Assembly (NCBI RefSeq): GCF_001854865.1
Contig: NZ_MDDW01000001.1
Coordinates: forward strand, 414,863-420,642
Source: Rhizobium sp. LCM 4573
GTDB taxonomy: Bacteria; Pseudomonadota; Alphaproteobacteria; Rhizobiales; Rhizobiaceae
Length of the DNA stretch: 5,780 nucleotides
Reading direction: 5' to 3'
This document shows positions 1-5,780 of this stretch, one piece after another. A program made the position numbers and the translations under genes. The notes below the pieces were generated by a model that was given only the letters and a program-made list of their open reading frames with translations, was not told the origin of the DNA and searched no databases. Numbering within the stretch: position 1 is the stretch's first letter; the number at the start of each line of letters is the position of its first letter.

Positions 1-1
1 C

Positions 2-2785
2 GAAATCCGCATCGCGCTCAATCCCGCCAAGCTCGATGCCTACGGCATCACCGCGGCGGAAGTGAACCAGCAGCTTCGCGGCACCAACGTTAATCTCGGC
101 TCCGGGCGAGGCCAGGTGGCCGGCAACGAGCAGACGATCCGCACGCTCGGCGACGCGGGAGACGTGGCGCAGCTTACCGATACCACGATCGCGCTGCCGA
201 ACGGCCGCTTCGTGAGGCTCTCGCAGCTCGGTACGATCACCGACACCTATGAGGAACCGAAGTCCTTCTCGCGCTTCAACGGTACGCCATCGGTAACCTT
301 CGCGGTGTTCCGCGCCAAGGGCGCCAGCGAGGTTTCGGTCGCCGATACCGTGGCGGAAAGCCTCGACGAGGTGCGCAAGGCGAACCCGAACGTCACCATC
401 GAGATGGTCGACGACTCGGTCTATTACACCCACGGCAACTACGAGGCGGCGCTCCACACGCTGATGGAAGGCTCGATCCTCGCCATCGTCGTCGTGCTGC
501 TCTTCCTGCGCAACTGGCGGGCGACGTTGATCGCCGCGGTCGCCCTGCCGCTTTCGGCCATCCCGACCTTCTGGATCATGGATATCATGGGGTTCTCGCT
601 GAACCTCGTGAGCTTCCTGGCGCTGACGCTTGCGACCGGCATCCTGGTGGATGACGCGATCGTCGAGATCGAGAACATCGCCCGGCACATCAAGATGGGC
701 AAGACGCCCTACCGGGCGGCTCTCGATGCCGCCGACGAAATCGGCCTGGCGGTGATCGCGACCAGCTTCACCATTATCGCGGTCTTCGTGCCGGTCTCCT
801 TCATGCCGGGCATTCCGGGCCAGTATTTCATCCAGTTCGGCCTGACCGTCGCCTTCTCGGTGTTCTTCTCGCTGATGGTGGCGCGCCTCATCACGCCGCT
901 GATGGCCGCCTATCTGATGCGCGCCGAAGACGCGATGGACGACCATCACGACAACGACAGCCGCCTGATGAAGGCCTATACCCGGCTCGTGAGCGGCACG
1001 ACTCGCAAATGGTATTGGCGCTATACGACGCTGCTGGCGGCGATCGGCTTCCTGATCGGCTCGGTAATGCTGCTTACCCAGGTTCCCGGCAGCTTCATCC
1101 CGCCGGAAGATTCCTCGCGCATCGTGCTCTCGGTGGAACTGCCGCCGAACGCAACGCTTGAGGAAACCGACGCCAAGACGACGGAAATCTACGATGCCAT
1201 CCGCAATGTCGATGGGGTCGAAAGCATCTTCGTGCTCGGCGGCGCGTCTCCCAAGGGCGACCTCGAGCTGCGCCGCGCCACCGTGCGCCTCATTCTCGGC
1301 AATATCGAGCACTCGCTCCTGAAAACGCTCGTCAACAAGGGCCTCGGCTCTATACCGTTCATCGGCCAATACCTGCCGAAGATGGAAGTTCACGGCCGCA
1401 CGCGTCCGCAATGGGATATCGAAAAGGAAATCCTGGCAAAGGTGCAGCCGATCGCGGATGTCCGCATCGCCAAGCTCAACGACCGTGCCGAGCGCGATCT
1501 CTCCTTCAACTTCCTCTCCACGAACGAGGCGGACCTGAACGAGGCGGTGAGCCTGCTTGAATCGCGCCTGCGCGCCTCGCCGATCCTCGTCAATGTCAGC
1601 TCCGAAGGCGCCCTGCCCCGGCCCGAACTGCAGATCCGCCCACGCATGGACCAGGCCTCGCGGCTCGGCATCACGCCGCAGCAGATTTCGGAGACCATCC
1701 GCGTCGCCACCATCGGCGACATCGACGCCAACCTCGCGAAGATATCGCTCGATGACCGGCAGATTCCGATCCGCGTGCAGGCGTCGCTCGACGTGCGCCG
1801 CGATCTCGCGGCGATCCGCGCGCTGAAGGTCAAGACCGCCGCCGGCCAGAGCGTGCCGCTCTACAGCGTGGCCGACATCGACTACGCGGAAGGCCCGAGC
1901 TCGATCAAGCGCAACGACCGCAGCCGCGTCGTCTCGATCGGCTCGGACGTGCCCTTCGGCACCGCGCTCGACACTTCGACCGCCGAGTTCAAGCGCATCG
2001 TGGAGGCGACCGAGCTTCCATCGACCGTGCGGCTGGCGGAAAGCGGCGACGCGAAGATCCAGGCGGAGATGACCCAGAGCTTCGGCAACGCCATGCTGCT
2101 CGGCTTGATGCTGGTTCTGGTGGTGCTGATCCTGCTCTTCAAGGACGTGATCCAGCCCTTCACCATCCTGTTCTCGTTGCCGCTGGCGATCGGCGGCGTG
2201 GCCGTGGCGCTGATCGCGACGCAGAACGCCATGTCCATGCCGGTCCTCATCGGCATTCTGATGCTGATGGGCATCGTCACGAAGAACGCCATCCTGCTGG
2301 TGGATTTCGCCATCGAGATGCGGCGTCATGGCATGGAGCGCGTCCATGCCATGGTCGAGGCCGGCCGCAAGCGGGCACGCCCGATCATCATGACCTCGAT
2401 CGCCATGTCGGCGGGCATGCTGCCTTCCGCGCTCGGCATCGGCGAAGGCGGCTCCTTCCGTGCGCCGATGGCGATCGCCGTGATCGGCGGCATCATCGTC
2501 TCCACGGTGCTGTCGCTGGTGGTCGTCCCCTCCTTCTTCCTGATCATGGACGATCTCTCCCGCCTGCTCGCCAAAGTCTTCGGCCGCATGGTGGGCAAGA
2601 AGGATGCGGAGGACGTCCCTCTCTCGACCGAGGAGCTCGACAAGGTTGCCCGGAAGAACGCGGCCTCCATTACCGCGATCGAAGAAAGGCTTGCCCATAT
2701 CGAGCGGCAGCAGACCAGCGCCAACGACGACCGTTCGCCCGGAGGCAGCAATGTGCTGCGCCTGCCGCCGCTCGCGGCGGAATGA
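2..2785 (+). CDS. RND-family efflux permease (AcrB/HAE1-like), 5'-truncated by window edge
   Basis: This is an inner-membrane proton-driven RND permease, expected to work as a trimer with a periplasmic adaptor and an outer-membrane channel; the substrate cannot be told. The frame is open from base 2, giving 927 visible residues. The first ones (EIRIALNPAKLDAYGIT) match the porter domain near AcrB residue 180, so TM1 and the first porter subdomain lie outside. The GTG at 62 is an internal Val, not a start. TM2-TM6 fall at roughly visible residues 155-305. TM4 carries VDDAI with the paired Asp at 217-218. TM7 follows at about 341-361, then the second porter region, and TM8-TM12 fill about 690-850. 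TM10 carries TKNAILLVDF with Lys 761, so the Asp-Asp-Lys proton relay is intact. RPIIMTSIAMSAG follows. Two oddities are a porter-domain insert of about 30 residues (1301-1396) and a cytoplasmic tail of about 79 residues (2546-2782). No adaptor gene is in view; one may lie upstream. Family assignment is firm; subfamily is open. Confidence 0.95.
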   Translation, partial: EIRIALNPAKLDAYGITAAEVNQQLRGTNVNLGSGRGQVAGNEQTIRTLGDAGDVAQLTDTTIALPNGRFVRLSQLGTITDTYEEPKSFSRFNGTPSVTFAVFRAKGASEVSVADTVAESLDEVRKANPNVTIEMVDDSVYYTHGNYEAALHTLMEGSILAIVVVLLFLRNWRATLIAAVALPLSAIPTFWIMDIMGFSLNLVSFLALTLATGILVDDAIVEIENIARHIKMGKTPYRAALDAADEIGLAVIATSFTIIAVFVPVSFMPGIPGQYFIQFGLTVAFSVFFSLMVARLITPLMAAYLMRAEDAMDDHHDNDSRLMKAYTRLVSGTTRKWYWRYTTLLAAIGFLIGSVMLLTQVPGSFIPPEDSSRIVLSVELPPNATLEETDAKTTEIYDAIRNVDGVESIFVLGGASPKGDLELRRATVRLILGNIEHSLLKTLVNKGLGSIPFIGQYLPKMEVHGRTRPQWDIEKEILAKVQPIADVRIAKLNDRAERDLSFNFLSTNEADLNEAVSLLESRLRASPILVNVSSEGALPRPELQIRPRMDQASRLGITPQQISETIRVATIGDIDANLAKISLDDRQIPIRVQASLDVRRDLAAIRALKVKTAAGQSVPLYSVADIDYAEGPSSIKRNDRSRVVSIGSDVPFGTALDTSTAEFKRIVEATELPSTVRLAESGDAKIQAEMTQSFGNAMLLGLMLVLVVLILLFKDVIQPFTILFSLPLAIGGVAVALIATQNAMSMPVLIGILMLMGIVTKNAILLVDFAIEMRRHGMERVHAMVEAGRKRARPIIMTSIAMSAGMLPSALGIGEGGSFRAPMAIAVIGGIIVSTVLSLVVVPSFFLIMDDLSRLLAKVFGRMVGKKDAEDVPLSTEELDKVARKNAASITAIEERLAHIERQQTSANDDRSPGGSNVLRLPPLAAE

Positions 2786-2800
2786 TCGGCCGCACCCTAC

Positions 2801-2836
2801 AAAAAAAACGCCGGGCTTTGCCCGGCGTTTTCGTTT
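2801..2836. terminator. Bidirectional intrinsic terminator between the RND gene and ureG
   Basis: A perfect 8-bp GC-rich stem, CGCCGGGC (2809-2816) and GCCCGGCG (2820-2827), encloses a TTT loop. An eight-base A-run (2801-2808) lies on the left and TTTTCGTTT (2828-2836) on the right, so the A and T runs can extend the stem by four A-U pairs. Read rightward, the T-run ends the RND transcript 16 nt after its stop codon. Read leftward, the A-run becomes a U8 tract that ends the urease transcript just after ureG. The position between two convergent stop codons fits a shared terminator. Confidence 0.93.
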
Positions 2837-2854
2837 CCAGATGTCAGAAGGCGG

Positions 2855-3466
2855 TTAGAGCCCGCCATTTTCCCGCAGGAAGCGGACGATGTGGTCGACG
2901 CCTTCGCCGCGCTTCAAATCCGTGAAGACATGCGGCTTCGCCTCCCGCATGCGGCTCGCATCGCGGTCCATCACGTCGAGATCGGCCCCGACATAGGGCG
3001 CGAGGTCCTTCTTGTTGATGACGAGGAGATCGGAGCGGGTGATGCCCGGCCCGCCCTTTCGCGGGATTTCCTCGCCCTGGCAGGTGGAGATCACATAGAT
3101 GGTGATATCCGCGAGATCGGGCGAGAAGGTCGCCGCGAGATTGTCACCGCCGGATTCGATGAAGACCACGTCGAGATCGGGAATGCGCTCGGTCAGCCCG
3201 GCGATCGCCTGCAGGTTGATCGTCGCATCCTCGCGGATGGCGGTATGCGGGCAGCCCCCCGTTTCCACACCAACGATGCGGTCGGAGGAAAGCGCCTGCA
3301 TCCGCACCAAAGCCTCGGCATCCTCCTTGGTGTAGATGTCGTTGGTGACGACCGCGACCGAGTAATCATCCCGCATCGCCTTGCAGAGCCTTTCGGTGAG
3401 CGCGGTCTTGCCCGAACCTACCGGTCCCCCGATGCCCACCCGCAAGGGTCCATTCGCCGATTTCAT
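2855..3466 (-). CDS. ureG: Urease accessory GTPase UreG
   Basis: UreG is the cytoplasmic SIMIBI-class GTPase that carries nickel and couples GTP hydrolysis to its insertion into apo-urease, in a complex with UreF and UreD/UreH. The 203 residues match the usual family length. Visible motifs are the P-loop GPVGSGKT (14-21), [11 protein letters not shown] (41-51), the metal-binding Cys-Pro-His of ETGGCPH (C72, H74), ESGGDN (104-109), the [15 protein letters not shown] stretch (134-148) and the guanine-specificity NKKD (151-154). The ATG at 3466 has an AAGGAA Shine-Dalgarno 7 nt upstream. The frame stays open another 113 codons upstream, but that stretch is Arg/Ser-rich, overlaps ureF out of frame and resembles no UreG, so the longer start is rejected. 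It is the last gene of the operon, 40 nt after ureF, and is followed by the terminator. Confidence 0.98.
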   Translation of the reverse strand: MKSANGPLRVGIGGPVGSGKTALTERLCKAMRDDYSVAVVTNDIYTKEDAEALVRMQALSSDRIVGVETGGCPHTAIREDATINLQAIAGLTERIPDLDVVFIESGGDNLAATFSPDLADITIYVISTCQGEEIPRKGGPGITRSDLLVINKKDLAPYVGADLDVMDRDASRMREAKPHVFTDLKRGEGVDHIVRFLRENGGL

Positions 3467-3473
3467 CGTGTAT

Positions 3474-3479
3474 TTCCTT
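3474..3479 (-). promoter_or_regulatory. Ribosome binding site that fixes the ureG start
   Basis: On the minus strand AAGGAA stands 7 nt before the ATG at 3466. It lies in the 40-nt ureF-ureG gap and supports the 203-residue UreG over the 316-codon open frame that runs back through ureF. Confidence 0.8.
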
Positions 3480-3506
3480 TCAAATCGTCCACATAACCAA
3501 ACCGCT

Positions 3507-4178
3507 CTAGGAGCGGAAAAGTCGTGAATTCTGCCTCTCGTGCCGGAGCGAGGCGATATCCGCCTGTACGACGGCACTTCCGAGATCATCCAGCGTCGAA
3601 TCCGCCGCGTGCTCCGCCGGCTCCCCAATCTGCGTTTCCAGGCGGGCGAGCACCGCCACCCCCTCGCTTTGGCCGCAGACGCCGAGCCGGATCGCCGCCG
3701 AAACCGATTGCGAGACCGCCGCATGCAGATAGGCAGCCAGCGCATTTTCCACCGGTACGCCGTGTGCCGCCGCGACCGCGCCGACCGCAACCGGAAACGG
3801 CACATCGGCAGGCAAGAGATCGAATACCTCCGCCGGCCAGGCCGATGCCGCCGTCACGAACGCCCGTCCGAGCGCCAGGGTTTCCGCATGGCGCTCTGCC
3901 GATCCGGCAAGCGCAAGACCAAGCTCCGCTACCTCCTTCAGGCCCGCTCCACTCTCGAACTGCCGGGAGGCTTCGCAGAACAGCACGGCATCGTTCCACA
4001 GGCTGCCGTGGGTCAGAAGCGTGGCCAGCCAGTCGGAAAGATCGCCGGCCGTCTCGACCAGATCGTCATGTACCGCCCGCTCCAGTCCGCCCGACCAGGC
4101 GAAGCCTCCGATCGGAAAGGCCGGGGAAAGCCAGGCCATCAGCCGGAGCAGAGCCTGCGTATCGAGCACGCCGCTCAT
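3507..4178 (-). CDS. ureF: Urease accessory protein UreF
   Basis: UreF is a cytoplasmic all-helical protein that bridges UreD/UreH bound to apo-urease with the GTPase UreG, and is thought to gate or proofread nickel insertion. The 223 residues are normal for the family. The signature N-terminal segment [16 protein letters not shown] is at 18-33. A helix-rich middle with [14 protein letters not shown] spans about 94-107. The C-terminal [14 protein letters not shown] (210-223) corresponds to the conserved Arg/His tail used for partner contacts. The ATG at 4178 comes 6 nt after the ureE stop codon, and only a weak GAG overlapping that stop is present as a Shine-Dalgarno. Translation is therefore probably coupled to ureE (inference). 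No catalytic residues are expected in this family. Confidence 0.97.
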   Translation of the reverse strand: MSGVLDTQALLRLMAWLSPAFPIGGFAWSGGLERAVHDDLVETAGDLSDWLATLLTHGSLWNDAVLFCEASRQFESGAGLKEVAELGLALAGSAERHAETLALGRAFVTAASAWPAEVFDLLPADVPFPVAVGAVAAAHGVPVENALAAYLHAAVSQSVSAAIRLGVCGQSEGVAVLARLETQIGEPAEHAADSTLDDLGSAVVQADIASLRHERQNSRLFRS

Positions 4179-4184
4179 CGAGGC

Positions 4185-4670
4185 TCAATCGTGATGATGG
4201 TGGCCATGATGATGGTCGTGACCATGCGAATGGCCTCCATGCGAATGATAGGCGCCACGCGCCGGCTGAAACGGCTCCTCCACCTCGGCGACAGTCGCTC
4301 CGAGCCCTTCGAGCATGGCCCGGATCACGTGGTCGCGCAGGATGAGGATGCGCCCCTCTTCGATCTGCGCCGAAAGGTGCCGGTTACCGAGATGCCAGGC
4401 GAGCTCGATGAGATGAAGCGTATCGCGCGCCTTCACCTCGAACAGCTTTTCAGGTGCTGCCCGCACCTCGATCGTATCGCCGCTTTCCAATACCAGCCGG
4501 TCCCCGTGATGGAAGAGCACCGCCTCCTTGAGATCGAGCATCACCATGTCGCCGTTCGAGAGATGCAGCAGCTTGCGGCGCAGGTGCCGCAGGTCATGCG
4601 GGAGGGTGACGGTATCGATCGGCGGATCGGTGATCTCGCCCGCGGCGCGGTAGGAGTGGATATGCTGCAC
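4185..4670 (-). CDS. ureE: Urease nickel metallochaperone UreE with His-rich tail
   Basis: UreE is a cytoplasmic nickel-binding dimer that hands nickel to UreG during urease maturation. The 161 residues comprise an N-terminal peptide-binding-like domain, with [14 protein letters not shown] at 24-37, and a C-terminal metal-binding domain, with AWHLGNRH at 91-98 and RDHVI at 112-116. His98 aligns by motif with the essential interface His of Klebsiella UreE (His96), and His114 with a second metal-binding His. Residues 142-161 form a tail with 12 His in 20 residues. The start is a GTG at 4670, giving [13 protein letters not shown] lies 8 nt upstream, and no in-frame ATG occurs until well inside the conserved domain. 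It follows the LysE-type gene by 31 nt and precedes ureF by 6 nt. Confidence 0.97.
   Translation of the reverse strand: MQHIHSYRAAGEITDPPIDTVTLPHDLRHLRRKLLHLSNGDMVMLDLKEAVLFHHGDRLVLESGDTIEVRAAPEKLFEVKARDTLHLIELAWHLGNRHLSAQIEEGRILILRDHVIRAMLEGLGATVAEVEEPFQPARGAYHSHGGHSHGHDHHHGHHHHD
4188..4247 (-). repeat. His-codon-rich tract with 11-bp direct repeats (UreE tail)
   Basis: This tract encodes UreE residues 142-161, a run of CAT/CAC codons broken by Gly, Ser and Asp. On the plus strand CCATGCGAATG occurs twice, at 4222-4232 and 4237-4247, giving the doubled HSHG unit. The rest is an irregular ATG/GTG-rich run. Such tracts can change length by slippage, which may explain why UreE tail length varies between strains (inference). 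Confidence 0.75.
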
Positions 4671-4678
4671 GTCGAAAA

Positions 4679-4683
4679 TCCCT
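4679..4683 (-). promoter_or_regulatory. Ribosome binding site supporting the GTG start of ureE
   Basis: On the minus strand AGGGA precedes the GTG at 4670 by 8 nt, in the 31-nt gap after the LysE-family gene. It supports a GTG start where no usable ATG exists. Confidence 0.6.
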
Positions 4684-4701
4684 GGAATGATTCGGAAATG
4701 T

Positions 4702-5310
4702 TCAGCGGCTGGAAAGCGCCATGGAGCCGCCGGAGGCGATCAGGACGCCCCCAACCACCCGGTTGAGATGGACGAAGATGCGTTCCGAACGGAGCGCCTT
4801 GCGCAGCAGCACGCCGGCCATCACGTAAACCGCCACGGCACCCACTTCGAGCAGGAGAAACACGATCCCCATCTCCGCAAGCTGGCTCCAGGCCGGCTCA
4901 GAGGCATCGATGAACTGCGGGAAGAAGGCCGTGAAGATGGCAATCGCCTTGGGATTGCTGATGGCGAGCGTGAAATCGCGACGCATCAGTGCTTTCACGC
5001 TGACATCGGCGGACCGCATCGAAGCCAGCTCCCGCGCCTTCCGCCAGAACTGGATGCCGACATAGACGAGGTAGATGGCGCCCGCGAACTTGATGATGGT
5101 GAAAGCGACGCTCGATGCCGCCAGCACCGCGCCGAGACCGAGAATGGTGATGAGGATGAGGAAGGCGAAGGCCGGCATGCGTCCCAGACCGCCAAGCAGG
5201 GCCGGTGCGGCGCCAAGCCTCGCTGCATTGGAAAACGCCAGCATGTTGTTCGGGCCCGGCGCGCAATTGAGCGCGAAGCAGGCGGGAACGAAAATCGACC
5301 ATGCGATCAT
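4702..5310 (-). CDS. LysE/RhtB-family exporter inside the urease operon
   Basis: This is an inner-membrane transporter of the LysE/RhtB superfamily, whose known members export amino acids or related small metabolites; the substrate here is unknown. The 202 residues are of typical length. The family signature APGPNN is at 17-22, after a first hydrophobic segment. Hydrophobic segments cover about 38-66 and 68-90, and the second family motif [15 protein letters not shown] is at 119-133. Further membrane segments lie at about 146-170 and 182-200, giving five or six in all. The ATG at 5310 has a strong AAGGGGAG Shine-Dalgarno 6 nt upstream. It sits 50 nt after ureC and 31 nt before ureE, in the same direction, so it is probably cotranscribed with urease. 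Base composition and style match its neighbours, with no mobile-element remnants. A role linked to urea or nitrogen metabolism is only inferred from position. Confidence 0.93.
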   Translation of the reverse strand: MIAWSIFVPACFALNCAPGPNNMLAFSNAARLGAAPALLGGLGRMPAFAFLILITILGLGAVLAASSVAFTIIKFAGAIYLVYVGIQFWRKARELASMRSADVSVKALMRRDFTLAISNPKAIAIFTAFFPQFIDASEPAWSQLAEMGIVFLLLEVGAVAVYVMAGVLLRKALRSERIFVHLNRVVGGVLIASGGSMALSSR

Positions 5311-5316
5311 GACGAA

Positions 5317-5324
5317 CTCCCCTT
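5317..5324 (-). promoter_or_regulatory. Strong ribosome binding site of the LysE-family gene, within a small palindrome
   Basis: On the minus strand AAGGGGAG lies 6 nt before the ATG at 5310. Its 3' half, GGAG, can pair with CTCC (5325-5328) just upstream across an AAGG loop, so the site could be partly hidden in a 4-bp hairpin. The stem is short and any regulatory effect is speculative. Confidence 0.65.
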
Positions 5325-5360
5325 GGAGGTGACGCGGCCGTGGGAGCCGCCCGCATAGTG

Positions 5361-5780
5361 TTAGAACAGAAAATACCGCTGCGCCATCGGCAACACGGTC
5401 GCCGGCTCGCAGGTGAGCAGTTCCCCATCGGCGCGGACTTCATAGGTCTCCGGATCGACCTCTACATGCGGCGTCGCCGAATTGTGGATCATCGAAGCCT
5501 TGGAAATGCCGCCGCGCACATTCTTCACCGCCACCAGCTTCTTGGCAACGCCGAGCTTGTGGGCAAGGCCGGCATCGAGCGAAGCCTGGGAGACGAAGGT
5601 GACGGACGAATTCGTGCGCAGCTTGCCATAGGCCGCGAACATCGGCCGGTAGTGCATCGGCTGCGGCGTCGGGATGGAGGCATTCGGATCGCCCATCGGA
5701 GCGGCCGCGATCGAGCCGCCGAGCAGCACCATTTCCGGCTTCACGCCGAAAAAGGCCGGTTTCCAGAGCACGAGGTCGGC
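5361..5780 (-). CDS. ureC: Urease alpha subunit UreC, C-terminal part (cut by window edge)
   Basis: UreC is the catalytic subunit of urease, which hydrolyses urea to ammonia and carbamate (then CO2) at a di-nickel centre in the cytoplasm. Only the last 139 residues are visible, of roughly 570 in the family. They begin [15 protein letters not shown] and contain [51 protein letters not shown] and the invariant ending PMAQRYFLF before TAA. The nickel-ligand residues (the carbamylated Lys, His and Asp) and the flap Cys/His all lie N-terminal to this piece, outside the window, so catalytic integrity cannot be judged. What is visible is intact and undegraded. The GTG at 5771 is an internal Val, not a start. 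Confidence 0.98.
   Translation of the reverse strand, partial: ADLVLWKPAFFGVKPEMVLLGGSIAAAPMGDPNASIPTPQPMHYRPMFAAYGKLRTNSSVTFVSQASLDAGLAHKLGVAKKLVAVKNVRGGISKASMIHNSATPHVEVDPETYEVRADGELLTCEPATVLPMAQRYFLF

Noticed and set aside
62..64. GTG as a possible start of the RND gene
   Set aside because: The frame is open to the left edge and the 20 preceding residues are conserved RND porter-domain sequence, so this GTG is an internal Val codon.
1390..2313. Minus-strand open frames inside the RND gene as possible nested genes
   Set aside because: They are antisense frames with Ser/Arg/Met-rich composition and no domains, explained by codon bias of the permease gene.
2891..3496. A 201-codon plus-strand open frame antisense to ureG
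   Set aside because: It is the mirror frame of ureG codons and has no recognisable motif or ribosome binding site of note.
3467..3805. A 113-codon upstream extension of ureG overlapping ureF
   Set aside because: The translation is Arg/Ser-rich with no UreG similarity, overlaps ureF out of frame, and the ATG at 3466 has a good ribosome binding site and the expected UreG N-terminus.
3540..4766. A 408-codon plus-strand open frame running antisense to ureF and ureE
   Set aside because: It is opposite well-identified genes, is rich in Arg/His/Pro as expected from high-G+C antisense frames, and includes the complement of the UreE His tract (Met/Val-rich stretch). No domain is recognisable.
4687..5358. 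A 223-codon plus-strand open frame antisense to the LysE-family gene
   Set aside because: It has a charged, low-complexity composition typical of the complement of a membrane-protein gene, and the minus-strand gene has clear family motifs.
1..5780. Search for CRISPR arrays, tRNA/rRNA genes, insertion-sequence ends, phage genes and riboswitches
   Set aside because: No regularly spaced repeats, cloverleaf-like segments, terminal inverted repeats or transposase motifs were seen, and the window is almost fully occupied by recognised genes.

Overview
The window looks like chromosomal DNA from an alphaproteobacterium, most likely of the Rhizobiales (Rhizobium/Agrobacterium/Ensifer-like). The grounds are high G+C, coding-dense sequence, rhizobial-type urease accessory proteins and a large RND permease. 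This placement is inferred from protein character; no rRNA or other phylogenetic marker is present.

There are two convergent transcription units. On the left, on the plus strand, is the 3' nine-tenths or so of an RND-family inner-membrane efflux permease. It is cut by the left edge and ends at 2785. On the right, on the minus strand, is the distal half of a urease operon. In transcription order it holds the C-terminal quarter of ureC (cut by the right edge), a LysE/RhtB-family exporter, ureE, ureF and ureG. The units meet at 2786-2854, where a GC-rich hairpin flanked by an A-run and a T-run can terminate transcription in both directions.

The urease genes form a functional set. UreC is the catalytic nickel subunit. 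UreE, with a very His-rich tail, supplies nickel. UreF is the activation-complex scaffold or GTPase regulator, and UreG is the SIMIBI GTPase that drives nickel insertion. Gaps between genes are 50, 31, 6 and 40 nt, so one polycistronic mRNA is likely. ureD, ureA, ureB, most of ureC and the promoter must lie beyond the right edge. The unexpected member is the LysE-type exporter between ureC and ureE.

No tRNA, rRNA, CRISPR array, insertion sequence or attachment site was seen. No intergenic gap exceeds 70 nt. Nothing here clearly looks like a new system; the points most worth a second look are the operon-embedded exporter and two lineage-type additions to the RND permease.
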